Made by a program: the position numbers and the translations under genes. A DNA stretch of 64,000 nucleotides from Opitutaceae bacterium. Lineage in GTDB: Bacteria > Verrucomicrobiota > Verrucomicrobiia > Opitutales > Opitutaceae. The stretch lies in contig JAEUGY010000009.1 in assembly GCA_016794625.1 (NCBI GenBank), forward strand, positions 48,330 to 112,329. The letters are read 5' to 3'. Within the stretch, counting starts at the first letter, position 1; every line of letters starts with the position of its first letter. Under the pieces are notes generated by a model. It was given only the letters and a program-made list of their open reading frames with translations. It ran no database searches and was not told where the DNA came from. Of the stretch, positions 10,363-18,580 are shown one piece after another.

Positions 10363-13291
10363 GGATCCCGCCCCGCTGTTGCCGGCGGTGTTGAGCCGTC
10401 CGTCATCCGTGCTGTGGTTCTGGACTCTGCCCGTCGGATTGCTCCTCGCGCTCAATGGGCAGGGTTTCACCTTGATCGAGGGCAATCTCGATGCCACGCA
10501 GCGTGGCGACGCCCTCATCGTCGGAGCCGCCCTGGTGGCGAACCTCGCGTTATCGCTCCTTGGATACGTCGGCCTGCACCTGACCCGCCGCCGGCATGGA
10601 CCGGGGTGGGTCCAGTCGCCTCTCGCCGGGCTCCCGGTGATCGCAGTGCAGGTGGCCTACCTCTGGCTGGCCACGACGACCGGGGTCGGCGCGTTGCCGG
10701 CGAGCGTGACCACGTGGATCCTGCCGGAGGAGCGGTTTCTTTTTCACCAGTTCGCCCTGGCCATGCCGCCGTTGTTTCTCGGCCTGTTCTGGCTGGCCAC
10801 GCTGCGGGCATCCGCGCCGTCGCTCCGCACCGTGGTGCTCGCGGCCTGCGCGGTCATCGGCGCGCCCTTTCTGCTCTACCTCGGCTTTCAGGCGGGAGAG
10901 CATCTGCCGGGCATGAACCGATTCGGGCCGGTGGTCTTCAGTGCCGTCCTGGTGGTGCTGGGCCTGCTGCTGTTTCTCGGCCTGATCCGCGGCACGTTTG
11001 CCGGATTGCGGCTCTTGCAGGGACGAACGCGGATCGCCGAGCCGTGGGTAATCGCTGTGATCGGACTGGCGATGCCAATCGGTGGCCTGCTGCTCAATCG
11101 GGCCATTCCGTTCCCGGTCGATTTCCAGAGCTGGGAAGTTTACGCGCTGGCGGTGCTGAACGGATTGGGGCTCGCGCTGGGCTCGCGTCTGCCCGCGCAC
11201 TGCGCCCGGCTCCGTCTCGGCGTGCTCGGCGCCGGGCTGCCGTTCACGCTCTACTTCTTCTTCGTCTTTCTGCCGTACACACCGCTGTCGTTGCTGGCGA
11301 TGCTGGCCGCCGGGGCGGGGTTCCTGGTCCTGACTCCGACTTTCCTGTTCGCCCTGCACGTGCACCTGATCGGGCGGGTCTGGCGGGAAGGCGGACGGTC
11401 ACGTTCGGCCGCCCTCGCCGGTCTGCTTGGAGCGCTGCTGCTGCCGGGACTGATCGTATTGCGCGCGGTCGGGGATCAGCACTCGCTCAACCAGGCGCTG
11501 AGCCATGTGTTCCAGCCGGCCTTGAGCGAACTGGCACCGGAGTTCAGCGGGAGTCGCACGGGCCTGCGGCGGGCCTTGTCGAGTCACCGGGCCTACAAAG
11601 ACGGGATCTACCTGCCGCTGCTCTCGGAGTTCTACAGCTGGGTGGTGTTCAATCATCTGGTGCTCCCGGATGAAAAGCTGCAGCGACTCGAACGGGCGTT
11701 TTTCGGAGAGGCGGGGGTCTCCGCGCGAACCGGCTCGCGGGACCGGGCGTTTGATGTCTTCGGCGGTGCCACCCGCGCCGGGGATCGCCGGCGCATGCCG
11801 CGGGCGGCACCGCCACCGCGTTCGGTGGCCATCACGGGTCTGGAGTTGCAATCGCGCGCGGTGGCGCCGGGTGAGAGCACGCTCACGGCGCGGCTGACCT
11901 TGACACGCACGGGTGACCCGTCAGGCGGCCCGGGCGAGTTCATCACCCCGCTCCGTCTTCCGGCCGGCGTTTTCGTCACAGACTTTCGGTTACAGGTCAA
12001 CGGGACCTGGGTCCCGGGCCGGTTGATCGAGAAGAAGACCGCGCTGTGGACCTACGCCATGATCCGGGACGCGGAGCGCCGTGATCCCGGGCTGCTTTAC
12101 TACCGGACCCCGGAGGAGCTCGAGCTGCGGGTCTATCCGGTGGTGTCCGGCACCCCGGTGCAGGTCGAATTCACCCTGCTGGTGCCGGCGGAGGTGCCGG
12201 AACACACGCTGGCCGGAGTCGGACTCGACCTGGGCGCGATCGGTCCGCTCCTGGGATCCACCCTCCGTCCCGCCCGGACCCGGGATGGCTCCGGCCGACT
12301 TCAGATCGCGGGGTGGACGGAGTCCGAGGCCGGCGGCGTCACGCGACCCACCTACCTTCACCTGATTGTGGACCGCTCCGCCGACACCGCGTTCGACGCG
12401 CCGCTCAGCGCGGCGCTCTCCGCGCTGGCCGGACGGTACCCGGCCGACATTCCCGTCCGAGTCACCTACGCGCACCACGATGTGCGCCTGCTGGCCCCCG
12501 GTCTGCGTCCGTTGTCGAGCCTGCCGTCCCTCGCCACGGACCTCGCGCTGCCTCGCCAAGGCGGATTGCTGCTGGATGCGGCCCTCGCGCACGCGCTGCA
12601 CGTGCACCGCGGGACCGACCTCGACGTCGCCCGCGATCCGGCAGCCCCTCCGCCGCCGCGTCCCGTTTTCATTCTGCTCAGTCGCTCCGCCCACGCACGC
12701 CCGCTCGATCTGCCCCTGGCCGAAGCCTGGTCCGGGCTGGTCGAGACGTTCGAATTGCACGAGCTGGGGGCCGACGGCAGCTGGGTCACGCACCGCGCGC
12801 CCGACCCGACACCTCGGCCCGTGCTGCGACTCGGCGGATCGGTGCGCCCGGTTTCCGCCCGCGGGCAGGCGTCGTTTGCCGCCACGGGAACGGAGGTGGC
12901 ACTCGAACAGTGGTTCCCGACCTCCGCGCAGTGGAAGCCCGTCGACGCTGGCCGCGAGCACCCCGCCACCTCCGCTTGGTCGCGCGCCATGGCCCTCGCG
13001 CTCCGCCACGAAGACGCCGCGCGCAGCCCCGGAGACTCCGGTCCGACCTGGCCGGAGTTGGTGCGCAGTTCACGCGACGCCCGGGTGCTCCTGCCGGTCA
13101 CCAGCTTCATCGTGGTGGAAAACGAGGCCCAGTGGCGGATCATGGAGCGCACCGAGGCGCGCAAGCTCGGCGAAAATGCCGCCCTCGATGTGCTCGAAAC
13201 CCCCGCCCCTTCGTGGTGGCTCCTGCTGGCCGGCTGGCTCGGCTGGCTCGCGCTGCGGCGGCACCGCGGAGCGGTGAAGTGCGAAGAGTGA
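10325..13291 (+). CDS. MSEP-CTERM-type large membrane protein, partner of exosortase K
   Basis: The 988-residue protein starts 38 bases inside xrtK. Residues about 25-385 contain roughly ten hydrophobic helices. A VIT-like (vault/inter-alpha-trypsin) domain follows at about 515-630, with ITPLRLPAGVFVTDF and GRLIEKKTALWTY. A weakly vWA-like alpha/beta region comes next (YLHLIVDRS near 680, VFILLSRS near 780). The extreme C-terminus is a sorting-type tail: ETPAPSWW near residue 958, a hydrophobic helix, then RRHR. In the known family the motif is MSEP-like, so this is a divergent version. The final residues (VKCEE) are encoded by an intergenic-type repeat that runs across the stop codon. The function is unknown; membrane anchoring processed by XrtK is inferred. 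Confidence 0.8.
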   Translation: MPDPVSPVPTPAEDPAPLLPAVLSRPSSVLWFWTLPVGLLLALNGQGFTLIEGNLDATQRGDALIVGAALVANLALSLLGYVGLHLTRRRHGPGWVQSPLAGLPVIAVQVAYLWLATTTGVGALPASVTTWILPEERFLFHQFALAMPPLFLGLFWLATLRASAPSLRTVVLAACAVIGAPFLLYLGFQAGEHLPGMNRFGPVVFSAVLVVLGLLLFLGLIRGTFAGLRLLQGRTRIAEPWVIAVIGLAMPIGGLLLNRAIPFPVDFQSWEVYALAVLNGLGLALGSRLPAHCARLRLGVLGAGLPFTLYFFFVFLPYTPLSLLAMLAAGAGFLVLTPTFLFALHVHLIGRVWREGGRSRSAALAGLLGALLLPGLIVLRAVGDQHSLNQALSHVFQPALSELAPEFSGSRTGLRRALSSHRAYKDGIYLPLLSEFYSWVVFNHLVLPDEKLQRLERAFFGEAGVSARTGSRDRAFDVFGGATRAGDRRRMPRAAPPPRSVAITGLELQSRAVAPGESTLTARLTLTRTGDPSGGPGEFITPLRLPAGVFVTDFRLQVNGTWVPGRLIEKKTALWTYAMIRDAERRDPGLLYYRTPEELELRVYPVVSGTPVQVEFTLLVPAEVPEHTLAGVGLDLGAIGPLLGSTLRPARTRDGSGRLQIAGWTESEAGGVTRPTYLHLIVDRSADTAFDAPLSAALSALAGRYPADIPVRVTYAHHDVRLLAPGLRPLSSLPSLATDLALPRQGGLLLDAALAHALHVHRGTDLDVARDPAAPPPPRPVFILLSRSAHARPLDLPLAEAWSGLVETFELHELGADGSWVTHRAPDPTPRPVLRLGGSVRPVSARGQASFAATGTEVALEQWFPTSAQWKPVDAGREHPATSAWSRAMALALRHEDAARSPGDSGPTWPELVRSSRDARVLLPVTSFIVVENEAQWRIMERTEARKLGENAALDVLETPAPSWWLLLAGWLGWLALRRHRGAVKCEE

Positions 13292-13473
13292 AGAGTGAAG
13301 TGCGAAAACGCTAAAATTCAGCGTTAGGCGGAACAGGTTCGACGTTCCCGCGCGTCTACAAGGGACGGCCCCACCATGGCCTGCCTCGGTACATTGTGGC
13401 TGGCCCTCGTGGCCACGACTGGGTTCTTTCACGCTTCGCTCTTCGACCTTCACATTTCACCGCTCCGCGGTGC
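13261..13473. repeat. 25-bp inverted repeat bracketing the end of the MSEP-CTERM gene
   Basis: Bases 13261-13285 and the reverse complement of 13449-13473 agree at 23 of 25 positions, with the first 18 bases (GCACCGCGGAGCGGTGAA) identical. The arms are 163 bases apart. The left arm is inside the coding region of the MSEP-CTERM-like protein and encodes its last residues; the right arm is intergenic. No transposase is present between them. It could be a degenerate miniature element or two copies of a dispersed intergenic repeat in opposite orientation. Confidence 0.75.
13276..13310. repeat. Heptanucleotide tandem array overlapping a stop codon
   Basis: Five consecutive 7-base units read GAAGTGC, GAAGAGT, GAAGAGT, GAAGTGC and GAAAACG. 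The TGA stop of the upstream gene (13289-13291) is created at the junction of units two and three. Two related units, ATTCAGC and GTTAGGC, follow at 13316-13329. The arrangement resembles the short tandemly repeated heptamers known from filamentous cyanobacterial intergenic regions, but no direct relation is claimed. Confidence 0.8.
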
Positions 13474-13505
13474 AGGCGCGTCCGCAAGGGACGGCCCTAC
13501 AATGG
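13351..13505. repeat. Pair of 29-bp imperfect direct repeats
   Basis: Bases 13351-13379 and 13477-13505 match at 25 of 29 positions and share the core AAGGGACGGCCC followed by an ATGG. They lie in the 310-base gap between the MSEP-CTERM-like gene and the esterase gene, among heptamer arrays and an inverted repeat. No coding potential is credible here. I take them as copies of a dispersed intergenic repeat. Confidence 0.65.
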
Positions 13506-13528
13506 AGCGGCCCCTTGCACGGTTAAGA

Positions 13529-13577
13529 ATTCAACGTTCGGCGTTCAACGTTCGGCGTTCAGCGTTCAGCGTTCAAC
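13529..13577. repeat. Seven-unit heptamer tandem array (GTTCRRC)
   Basis: Seven exact 7-base units run without interruption: ATTCAAC, GTTCGGC, GTTCAAC, GTTCGGC, GTTCAGC, GTTCAGC and GTTCAAC. All but the first begin with GTTC and end in C. The array ends 24 bases before the 3' end of the leftward esterase gene. A perfect 49-base heptad register is unlikely by chance in non-coding DNA. Confidence 0.85.
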
Positions 13578-13601
13578 ACGCTTCCTCGCCTCTCTCGACG
13601 C

Positions 13602-14828
13602 TTACGGCGCCTGCTGCAACCCTCGGATGACCTTCTCCAGCTCCACCACCGAGCGCACGGCGTGGGCCGGCAGCGGTCGCGCTTCGTCGAAGACGCGCAG
13701 GGTGCGATAACTCTCGGTGGTCAGCTCAGTCTCGTCGATCAGGCCCTCGGCATTGAGCCAGCGGGAGCGGTCCAGGCCGAGCGTGTCGGCGAGAAAGCGG
13801 TAAACGGCCTGCCGCTTCGACGGGCCATAGTCGTGTCCCTCGGTGGGGAGGTGGACGTTCGTCACGCGCGGCGCCGCCCCGTAGTAGCCGTAGATCCGGC
13901 GCAGGAAGGGGAACTCAATCTCGGGATTGTGCTGGGTCCAGTCCTTGCCGTTCGACACCACCAGCTGCGGACGGGGTGCGGCGAGGGCGGAGATCATCGC
14001 ATTGCTCACGAAATGGTCGGGACCGCGGTGAATCGGCAGGCCGCTCTCGCACGGGCATCCACCAAAGAAATACGATGACATCATCACCACCGGGGCGCTC
14101 GCCTTCACCCGCGGATCGAGCGCGGTCAACAGCATGGTCTGCGTGCCGCCGCCGGACTCGCCCGTCACCGCCACCCGGGTCGGATCGACCCCGGGCAGGG
14201 AGAGCAGAAAGTCGACCGCACGCATCGCGTTCCACGTCTGCAGTGTGACCGAAAACGGACGTTTGTGCGCGTCCTGCCCCACCTGGGCGATCGATTCGCC
14301 GTAGGCCATCATTTCAATCGACAGCACGACCGCCCCCATGCGGGCCAGCGCGGCGCAGCGCGCCTGCATCGAGGACGTGAAACGACCCTGCGCGGCAAAG
14401 TCGGCCTCGGTCACCACGGGTTTGCCGTGGCCATGGGTGCAGAGCACCACCGGAGCGAGACCGCTCGCACGGGCCGGACGGTAGAGGTTGCCGCAGACGA
14501 AGTAGCCGGGAATCGATTCGAAGGCGACGTTTTCGACCGTGTAGCCCGCGAGGGTCCTCTTCTCGCGCACGATCGGCTGCAGCGGCGTGCGGCGCGGCCA
14601 CGGGAGCAGACCGGCGCCGGCCTGGATCCGCGCCCGGGCGTGATCGGAGTAGGCCTGCCAGCTGGCAAGGTCTGGAAATCGCTCGAGCGCTTGCGCAAGG
14701 GTCGCCCGACCCTGCTCGGGTGTCAGAAACGGCCCAGGGCAAAGCAACGGCGCCTCCGGCTTGCCCGGGGGAAGTCCGGTCGGAGTCCAGGACAGGGCAG
14801 TCGCCAGAAAGAGAGGAAGGAAGGCCAT
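13602..14828 (-). CDS. Secreted acetyl xylan esterase-like alpha/beta hydrolase
   Basis: The 408-residue product has a short signal-like start (MAFLPLFLATALSW) and an alpha/beta hydrolase fold. The nucleophile motif is VTGESGGGTQT with Ser225, the acid is plausibly Asp296 in NGKDWTQ, and the histidine is His332 in PTEGHDYG. The oxyanion region is VVLCTHGHGKP. This pattern matches Abhydrolase_7 / acetyl xylan esterase-like proteins common in Planctomycetes and Verrucomicrobiota, which deacetylate plant polysaccharides or are uncharacterised. I start it at the ATG at 14828. It is divergent from a two-domain hydrolase-like gene 191 bases away, suggesting shared control. In contrast to that neighbour, its catalytic serine is intact. 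Confidence 0.8.
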   Translation of the reverse strand: MAFLPLFLATALSWTPTGLPPGKPEAPLLCPGPFLTPEQGRATLAQALERFPDLASWQAYSDHARARIQAGAGLLPWPRRTPLQPIVREKRTLAGYTVENVAFESIPGYFVCGNLYRPARASGLAPVVLCTHGHGKPVVTEADFAAQGRFTSSMQARCAALARMGAVVLSIEMMAYGESIAQVGQDAHKRPFSVTLQTWNAMRAVDFLLSLPGVDPTRVAVTGESGGGTQTMLLTALDPRVKASAPVVMMSSYFFGGCPCESGLPIHRGPDHFVSNAMISALAAPRPQLVVSNGKDWTQHNPEIEFPFLRRIYGYYGAAPRVTNVHLPTEGHDYGPSKRQAVYRFLADTLGLDRSRWLNAEGLIDETELTTESYRTLRVFDEARPLPAHAVRSVVELEKVIRGLQQAP

Positions 14829-15019
14829 GGTGGGGTCGAGGGACAACACGGACCGCAGCCCCGGCGCTACCGGCGCCAGTAACCGCAACCCTGACCCCGA
14901 GCTTGGAGCTCGAGGGCCGCGGGGCAACGCGATCTTCGCCTGTTTTCGACCTTTCCCTGCCCACCATGAACCACCAGCCCTCGCTGGTCATTCGCCCCGG
15001 TTTCCTTCAACCTCCCGCC

Positions 15020-17308
15020 ATGCCGACCCCGCCCGTCGCCGTTCGCCTCACCTCCACCCCGGTTGCGCGCGCCCGGCCCGCGTGCCTTTGGCTGGTGCTG
15101 TCGGTGCTCTCGGCCGCGCCGCTCGGGGCGGCCGCGCGCACGGTCGACGCCTGGATCGCCCGCACCCCCGGACCGCCCGCCTGGGAGGCCGCGCTGCGGT
15201 CGGGAGCGCTGGCTCCGCTCGACACCGACGCCCTGCCGCCCCGGCCGGAGCTGCCCGACCCGCTGCGCCGGGCTGACGGCAGCGAAGTCGCCGACCCGGT
15301 CGCGTGGGCCGCGCAGCGCGACGACTTGCGAAAGCTCCTGCAGCATTATGTCGTCGGCACCTTTCCGCCGGCACCTCGCACCACCCGCTCGGTCGAGTCC
15401 TCAACCGAACGCGATGGCGCCGGCTCGCGCTCCACGTTCGTGCTCGAGTTCAGTCCCCGGTTCGACGCCCGCCTCCGAGTCGAGGTGCTGACGCCGCCTG
15501 GAACCGGACCGTTTCCTGTGCTGCTCCTACCGGCGACCCATCGCGACTGGGCGGTCCTCGCGGTCAGCCGCGGTTACCTGGCCTGCGTGTATGCGGCGGG
15601 CGATGGTGACGACGACACCCGCACGTTCGCCGGACTGCACCCGGCGTCCGACTGGACGTTGCTCGCGCGCCGCGCCTGGGCGACCGCACGGTGTATTGAT
15701 TATCTCATGACTCGAAAGGACGTCGACCCCGCCCGGATCACCGCGGCCGGGGCGGGGCGGCAGGCGGCGGTGGCGCTGGTCGCAGCGGCCTTCGATCCCC
15801 GCATCGCCGTCGTCATTGCCGCCGATCCGGGGCCGGGCGGGGTGGCGCCCTTCCGCCTGACGACCGAGGCGGACGGAGGTCGGGGGATTGAAGGGGTAAC
15901 CCGGACCGAGCCGGATTGGCTGCACCGGCGCCTGCGTTTCTTTGCCGGCCAGGAGGCGCGTCTGCCCGTCGACCAGCATCACCTGCTCGCCTGCATCGCC
16001 CCGCGTCCGGTCCTGGTTTCACTCGCCGGCCGGCAGGCCGCGGATCCGGTCTGGGCGGTGGAGGCCTCCCTCGCCGCCGCGCGTCCGGTCTACGCACTGC
16101 ATCGGCAGGAGACCGCCCTCCAATTGGCGCTGCGCACCGGCGGCCCCGGATGGACGCGGACCGAAATCCAGGACGTGTTCGACTGGCTGGACGGCCAGTT
16201 GGGACGAGGCACGCGGATGCCCGACACTCCGGCCTCCGCTCCCACGTATGCCGCATGGCAGCGCCTCAGCCGAGAACGCATCGATCCGGCGCGTTTTCCG
16301 CTGCCGACCGTCACCGCGGTGCTCGGCTCCGACGCCCGCCGGCCGCTGCGGACCCGGGCGGACTGGCTTGAGCAACGCAAGACCGTGCTGAGTCGGGTTG
16401 GCTGGGTGCTGGGCGATCTGCCGCCTTTTCCCGAGGCCCGGGCCACGGCACCCGTGGAGGCGGCGCGCGCACCGGCCGCCGCGACGGCTCTGGGAGAACG
16501 GGCGACACTGTCCTTTGGCAACGGGGTGACCGGCGACCTGGTCCGTCCGCTTGGCGCCACCGCTGCCCAGCCCGTACCCGCCGTCATTTGGCTGCCCCCT
16601 GGTCCCCGGCCGGAGGGTCCCTGGGGCGCGGGAGACGACGCCGGGCCGCCCGCCACCTGGCTGGAGGGAGGGTTCGCGGTCGTGTCGTTCGACAGCGTGG
16701 GTTCTGGCGGGCGCAGCCGTGAAGCGGACCGGTATTACCAGCGACACCCCCATGGCTCGCTCCTCGGCCAGGCCCTGCAGGATCTCCGCGCGGCGGTCAC
16801 CGTGCTGCAGCAGCAAAAGGCCATCGACGGTCGACGGATTTACTTGCTCGGCAGCGGAACGGGCGGGTTCATCGCCCTGCACGCCGCGGCCCTCGATGAA
16901 CGGATCGCCGGCGTGGTCTGTGTGAATGGCCTCACGCCTCTGCGCGTGGACACGACCGACCGCGCCCTCGGTGGCATCGCGCGCTGGTCCCTGCGCTACC
17001 CCTGGCTGCCGCGCCTGGGGGCCTTCGTCGGCGCGGAACCACGCATCCCGTACGACCTCGACGAGGTGCTCGCCTTGATCGCTCCGCGGCCCGTGACCGT
17101 GGTCCGTTCGCGACACGACCTCGGCACGTCCGGCGACGACGTGCGCGCCGCGGTGCAGCGCGCAGCGCCGGTGTTTGCCCTGTACGGACCGACAACTGCG
17201 CTCCGCCTGTTTGAGGTCGACGACTATCATCGCTTTTCCCCTGCGGTCGCCCGCGAAGCGTATCGCGCGCTGAAGACGCTCGAGGCATCCGCCAAGCCCA
17301 GCCCCTGA
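15020..17308 (+). CDS. Secreted tandem alpha/beta-hydrolase protein lacking both nucleophile serines
   Basis: The 762-residue product has a signal peptide (residues about 20-40, CLWLVLSVLSAAPLGAAA) and two hydrolase domains. Domain one (about 60-400) looks like a CE15 glucuronoyl-esterase-type fold: LLQHYVVGTFPPAP, AAFDPRIAVVIAADPGPGG and CIAPRPVLVSLAGRQ. Domain two (about 430-760) repeats the theme with LDERIAGVVCVNG and LIAPRPVTVVRSRHD. At the nucleophile elbow, domain one has GAGRQ (Gly246) and domain two has GSGTG (Gly613), where active relatives have serine. The protein is therefore probably non-catalytic, perhaps carbohydrate-binding, or uses a different residue. The ATG at 15020 is chosen for the signal peptide; an upstream ATG at 14966 is possible. 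Confidence 0.72.
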   Translation: MPTPPVAVRLTSTPVARARPACLWLVLSVLSAAPLGAAARTVDAWIARTPGPPAWEAALRSGALAPLDTDALPPRPELPDPLRRADGSEVADPVAWAAQRDDLRKLLQHYVVGTFPPAPRTTRSVESSTERDGAGSRSTFVLEFSPRFDARLRVEVLTPPGTGPFPVLLLPATHRDWAVLAVSRGYLACVYAAGDGDDDTRTFAGLHPASDWTLLARRAWATARCIDYLMTRKDVDPARITAAGAGRQAAVALVAAAFDPRIAVVIAADPGPGGVAPFRLTTEADGGRGIEGVTRTEPDWLHRRLRFFAGQEARLPVDQHHLLACIAPRPVLVSLAGRQAADPVWAVEASLAAARPVYALHRQETALQLALRTGGPGWTRTEIQDVFDWLDGQLGRGTRMPDTPASAPTYAAWQRLSRERIDPARFPLPTVTAVLGSDARRPLRTRADWLEQRKTVLSRVGWVLGDLPPFPEARATAPVEAARAPAAATALGERATLSFGNGVTGDLVRPLGATAAQPVPAVIWLPPGPRPEGPWGAGDDAGPPATWLEGGFAVVSFDSVGSGGRSREADRYYQRHPHGSLLGQALQDLRAAVTVLQQQKAIDGRRIYLLGSGTGGFIALHAAALDERIAGVVCVNGLTPLRVDTTDRALGGIARWSLRYPWLPRLGAFVGAEPRIPYDLDEVLALIAPRPVTVVRSRHDLGTSGDDVRAAVQRAAPVFALYGPTTALRLFEVDDYHRFSPAVAREAYRALKTLEASAKPSP

Positions 17309-17347
17309 GTCGGCCCACGCACGAAGCCCGGCAAGAGGGCGAAGGGG

Positions 17348-17432
17348 CGGGACCGCAGGTCCCGTCGCGGCCTCAGCGAGGCCACCTCCAACGGAGGACG
17401 TGTTTGCCGTTGGAGGTGGGGTCGCCGACCCC
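17348..17432. repeat. Composite palindromic repeat with four successive hairpins
   Basis: Four perfect inverted repeats lie end to end: 17348-17364 (7-base stem, CGGGACC), 17369-17383 (GGCCTC stem with AGC loop), 17382-17394 paired with 17407-17419 (13-base stem CCACCTCCAACGG) and 17418-17432 (GGGGTC stem). The second hairpin is the same module found at 27693, 31352 and 31560, and inverted at 61159. It sits 40 bases after the stop of the tandem hydrolase gene, so it might end transcription, but no T-run follows. Confidence 0.8.
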
Positions 17433-17542
17433 GCGAGGATTGGCGTCGCGATTCGGGACCAAGGGGGCGCAGCTGGAAAAACTCCGGGGGCGGCCGATGG
17501 ATTGGGTTGTCGTGCTGTCGGCGGTCAGCCTGAGTGGGCGGC

Positions 17543-18481
17543 ATGACTGCGTCCTCCGCGTTCCCCAACCTTTTTGATTTTCAGGTGAACGGGTATGCCG
17601 GCGTCGACTTTCAAAGCGACGACCTCACCCCCGACGATTTGGGACGGGCGGTTGAGGGTCTGCGCCGCGATGGCGCCGGGGGGATCTTGCTCACGCTGAT
17701 CACGGACGAGGAAGCGGCGCTGGTGTCCCGTTTTCGCCGGGTGGAAAGTTTCCGCCAGGCCGACGCACGTCTCGCTGCGATGATCCGCGGTTACCACCTC
17801 GAAGGTCCGTGGCTCAACCCGGAGCCCGGCTATTGCGGCGCCCACCCGCCGGCCGCCATGTGCGCGCCCTCCCTCGATTCCTTTGACCGGCTGCAGGAAG
17901 CGGCCGGCGGCGCCATCCGACTCGTCACGCTGGCGCCGGAATGGCCGGGCAGCGCTGCCATGATCGCGGGTCTAAGAGGGCGAGGCGTGCAGGTTTCGCT
18001 CGGGCATACGAACGCCAGTCACGAGCAAATCGACGTCGCCATCGGAGCCGGTGCGAAGTTTTGCACCCACCTCGGCAACGGGGTGCCCGGGGTGCTGCCG
18101 CGACACGACAACGTGGTGCAACGGCTGCTCGCGCGCGACGAACTCACGGCCTGTTTTATCCCGGACGGCATTCACCTGCCGCCCTTTGTCCTCAAAAACT
18201 TCGTGCGGGCGAAACCCGCCGGACGCGTCCTGTTCACCACCGACGCCATGTCCGCCGCAGGAGGCCCGCCCGGCACCTACCGCATTGCCCGGATGGAGGT
18301 CGCCGTCGGTGCGGACGGCGTGGTGCGGGGGCCCCATGGCGGCTTCGCCGGGTCGTCCCTGACGCCGCAACAGGGCGTCGATCGGGTGGCGACGTTTCTC
18401 GGCCTGTCCCTGGCCGAGAGCCGGAAACGGTGGTCGACCGATGCGTGGACCGCTTTCGGCTTTGCCCCCGACGGCTCCTAA
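17543..18481 (+). CDS. nagA: N-acetylglucosamine-6-phosphate deacetylase-like protein (short NagA)
   Basis: The 312-residue product carries the NagA signatures in order: FDFQVNGYAGVDF, the metal ligand block HLEGPWLNP, SLGHTNA, THLGNGVPG, IPDGIHLPP and the catalytic Asp region FTTDAMSAAG. NagA removes the acetyl group from GlcNAc-6-phosphate during amino-sugar or cell-wall recycling. Typical NagA proteins are about 380 residues; this one starts directly at the VNGYAG strand and lacks most of the small N-terminal beta domain. The frame allows a GTG three codons upstream (17534), which does not restore it. No nagB or transporter is adjacent. The catalytic core looks complete, so activity is plausible. 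Confidence 0.82.
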   Translation: MTASSAFPNLFDFQVNGYAGVDFQSDDLTPDDLGRAVEGLRRDGAGGILLTLITDEEAALVSRFRRVESFRQADARLAAMIRGYHLEGPWLNPEPGYCGAHPPAAMCAPSLDSFDRLQEAAGGAIRLVTLAPEWPGSAAMIAGLRGRGVQVSLGHTNASHEQIDVAIGAGAKFCTHLGNGVPGVLPRHDNVVQRLLARDELTACFIPDGIHLPPFVLKNFVRAKPAGRVLFTTDAMSAAGGPPGTYRIARMEVAVGADGVVRGPHGGFAGSSLTPQQGVDRVATFLGLSLAESRKRWSTDAWTAFGFAPDGS

Positions 18482-18580
18482 CCTCGTCCCGGGGTCGCTC
18501 CATCGGTGTCCCGTCCCGCGACGCCGGGCGGTCCGTCAGGGAGCTTGACCCTTGCCGCCCACCCGCAAGCGTGGCCACCG

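Noticed and set aside
13331..13352. GGTTCGA-like tRNA T-arm signal in the repeat-rich gap
   Set aside because: No acceptor stem, anticodon arm or CCA context can be formed around it.
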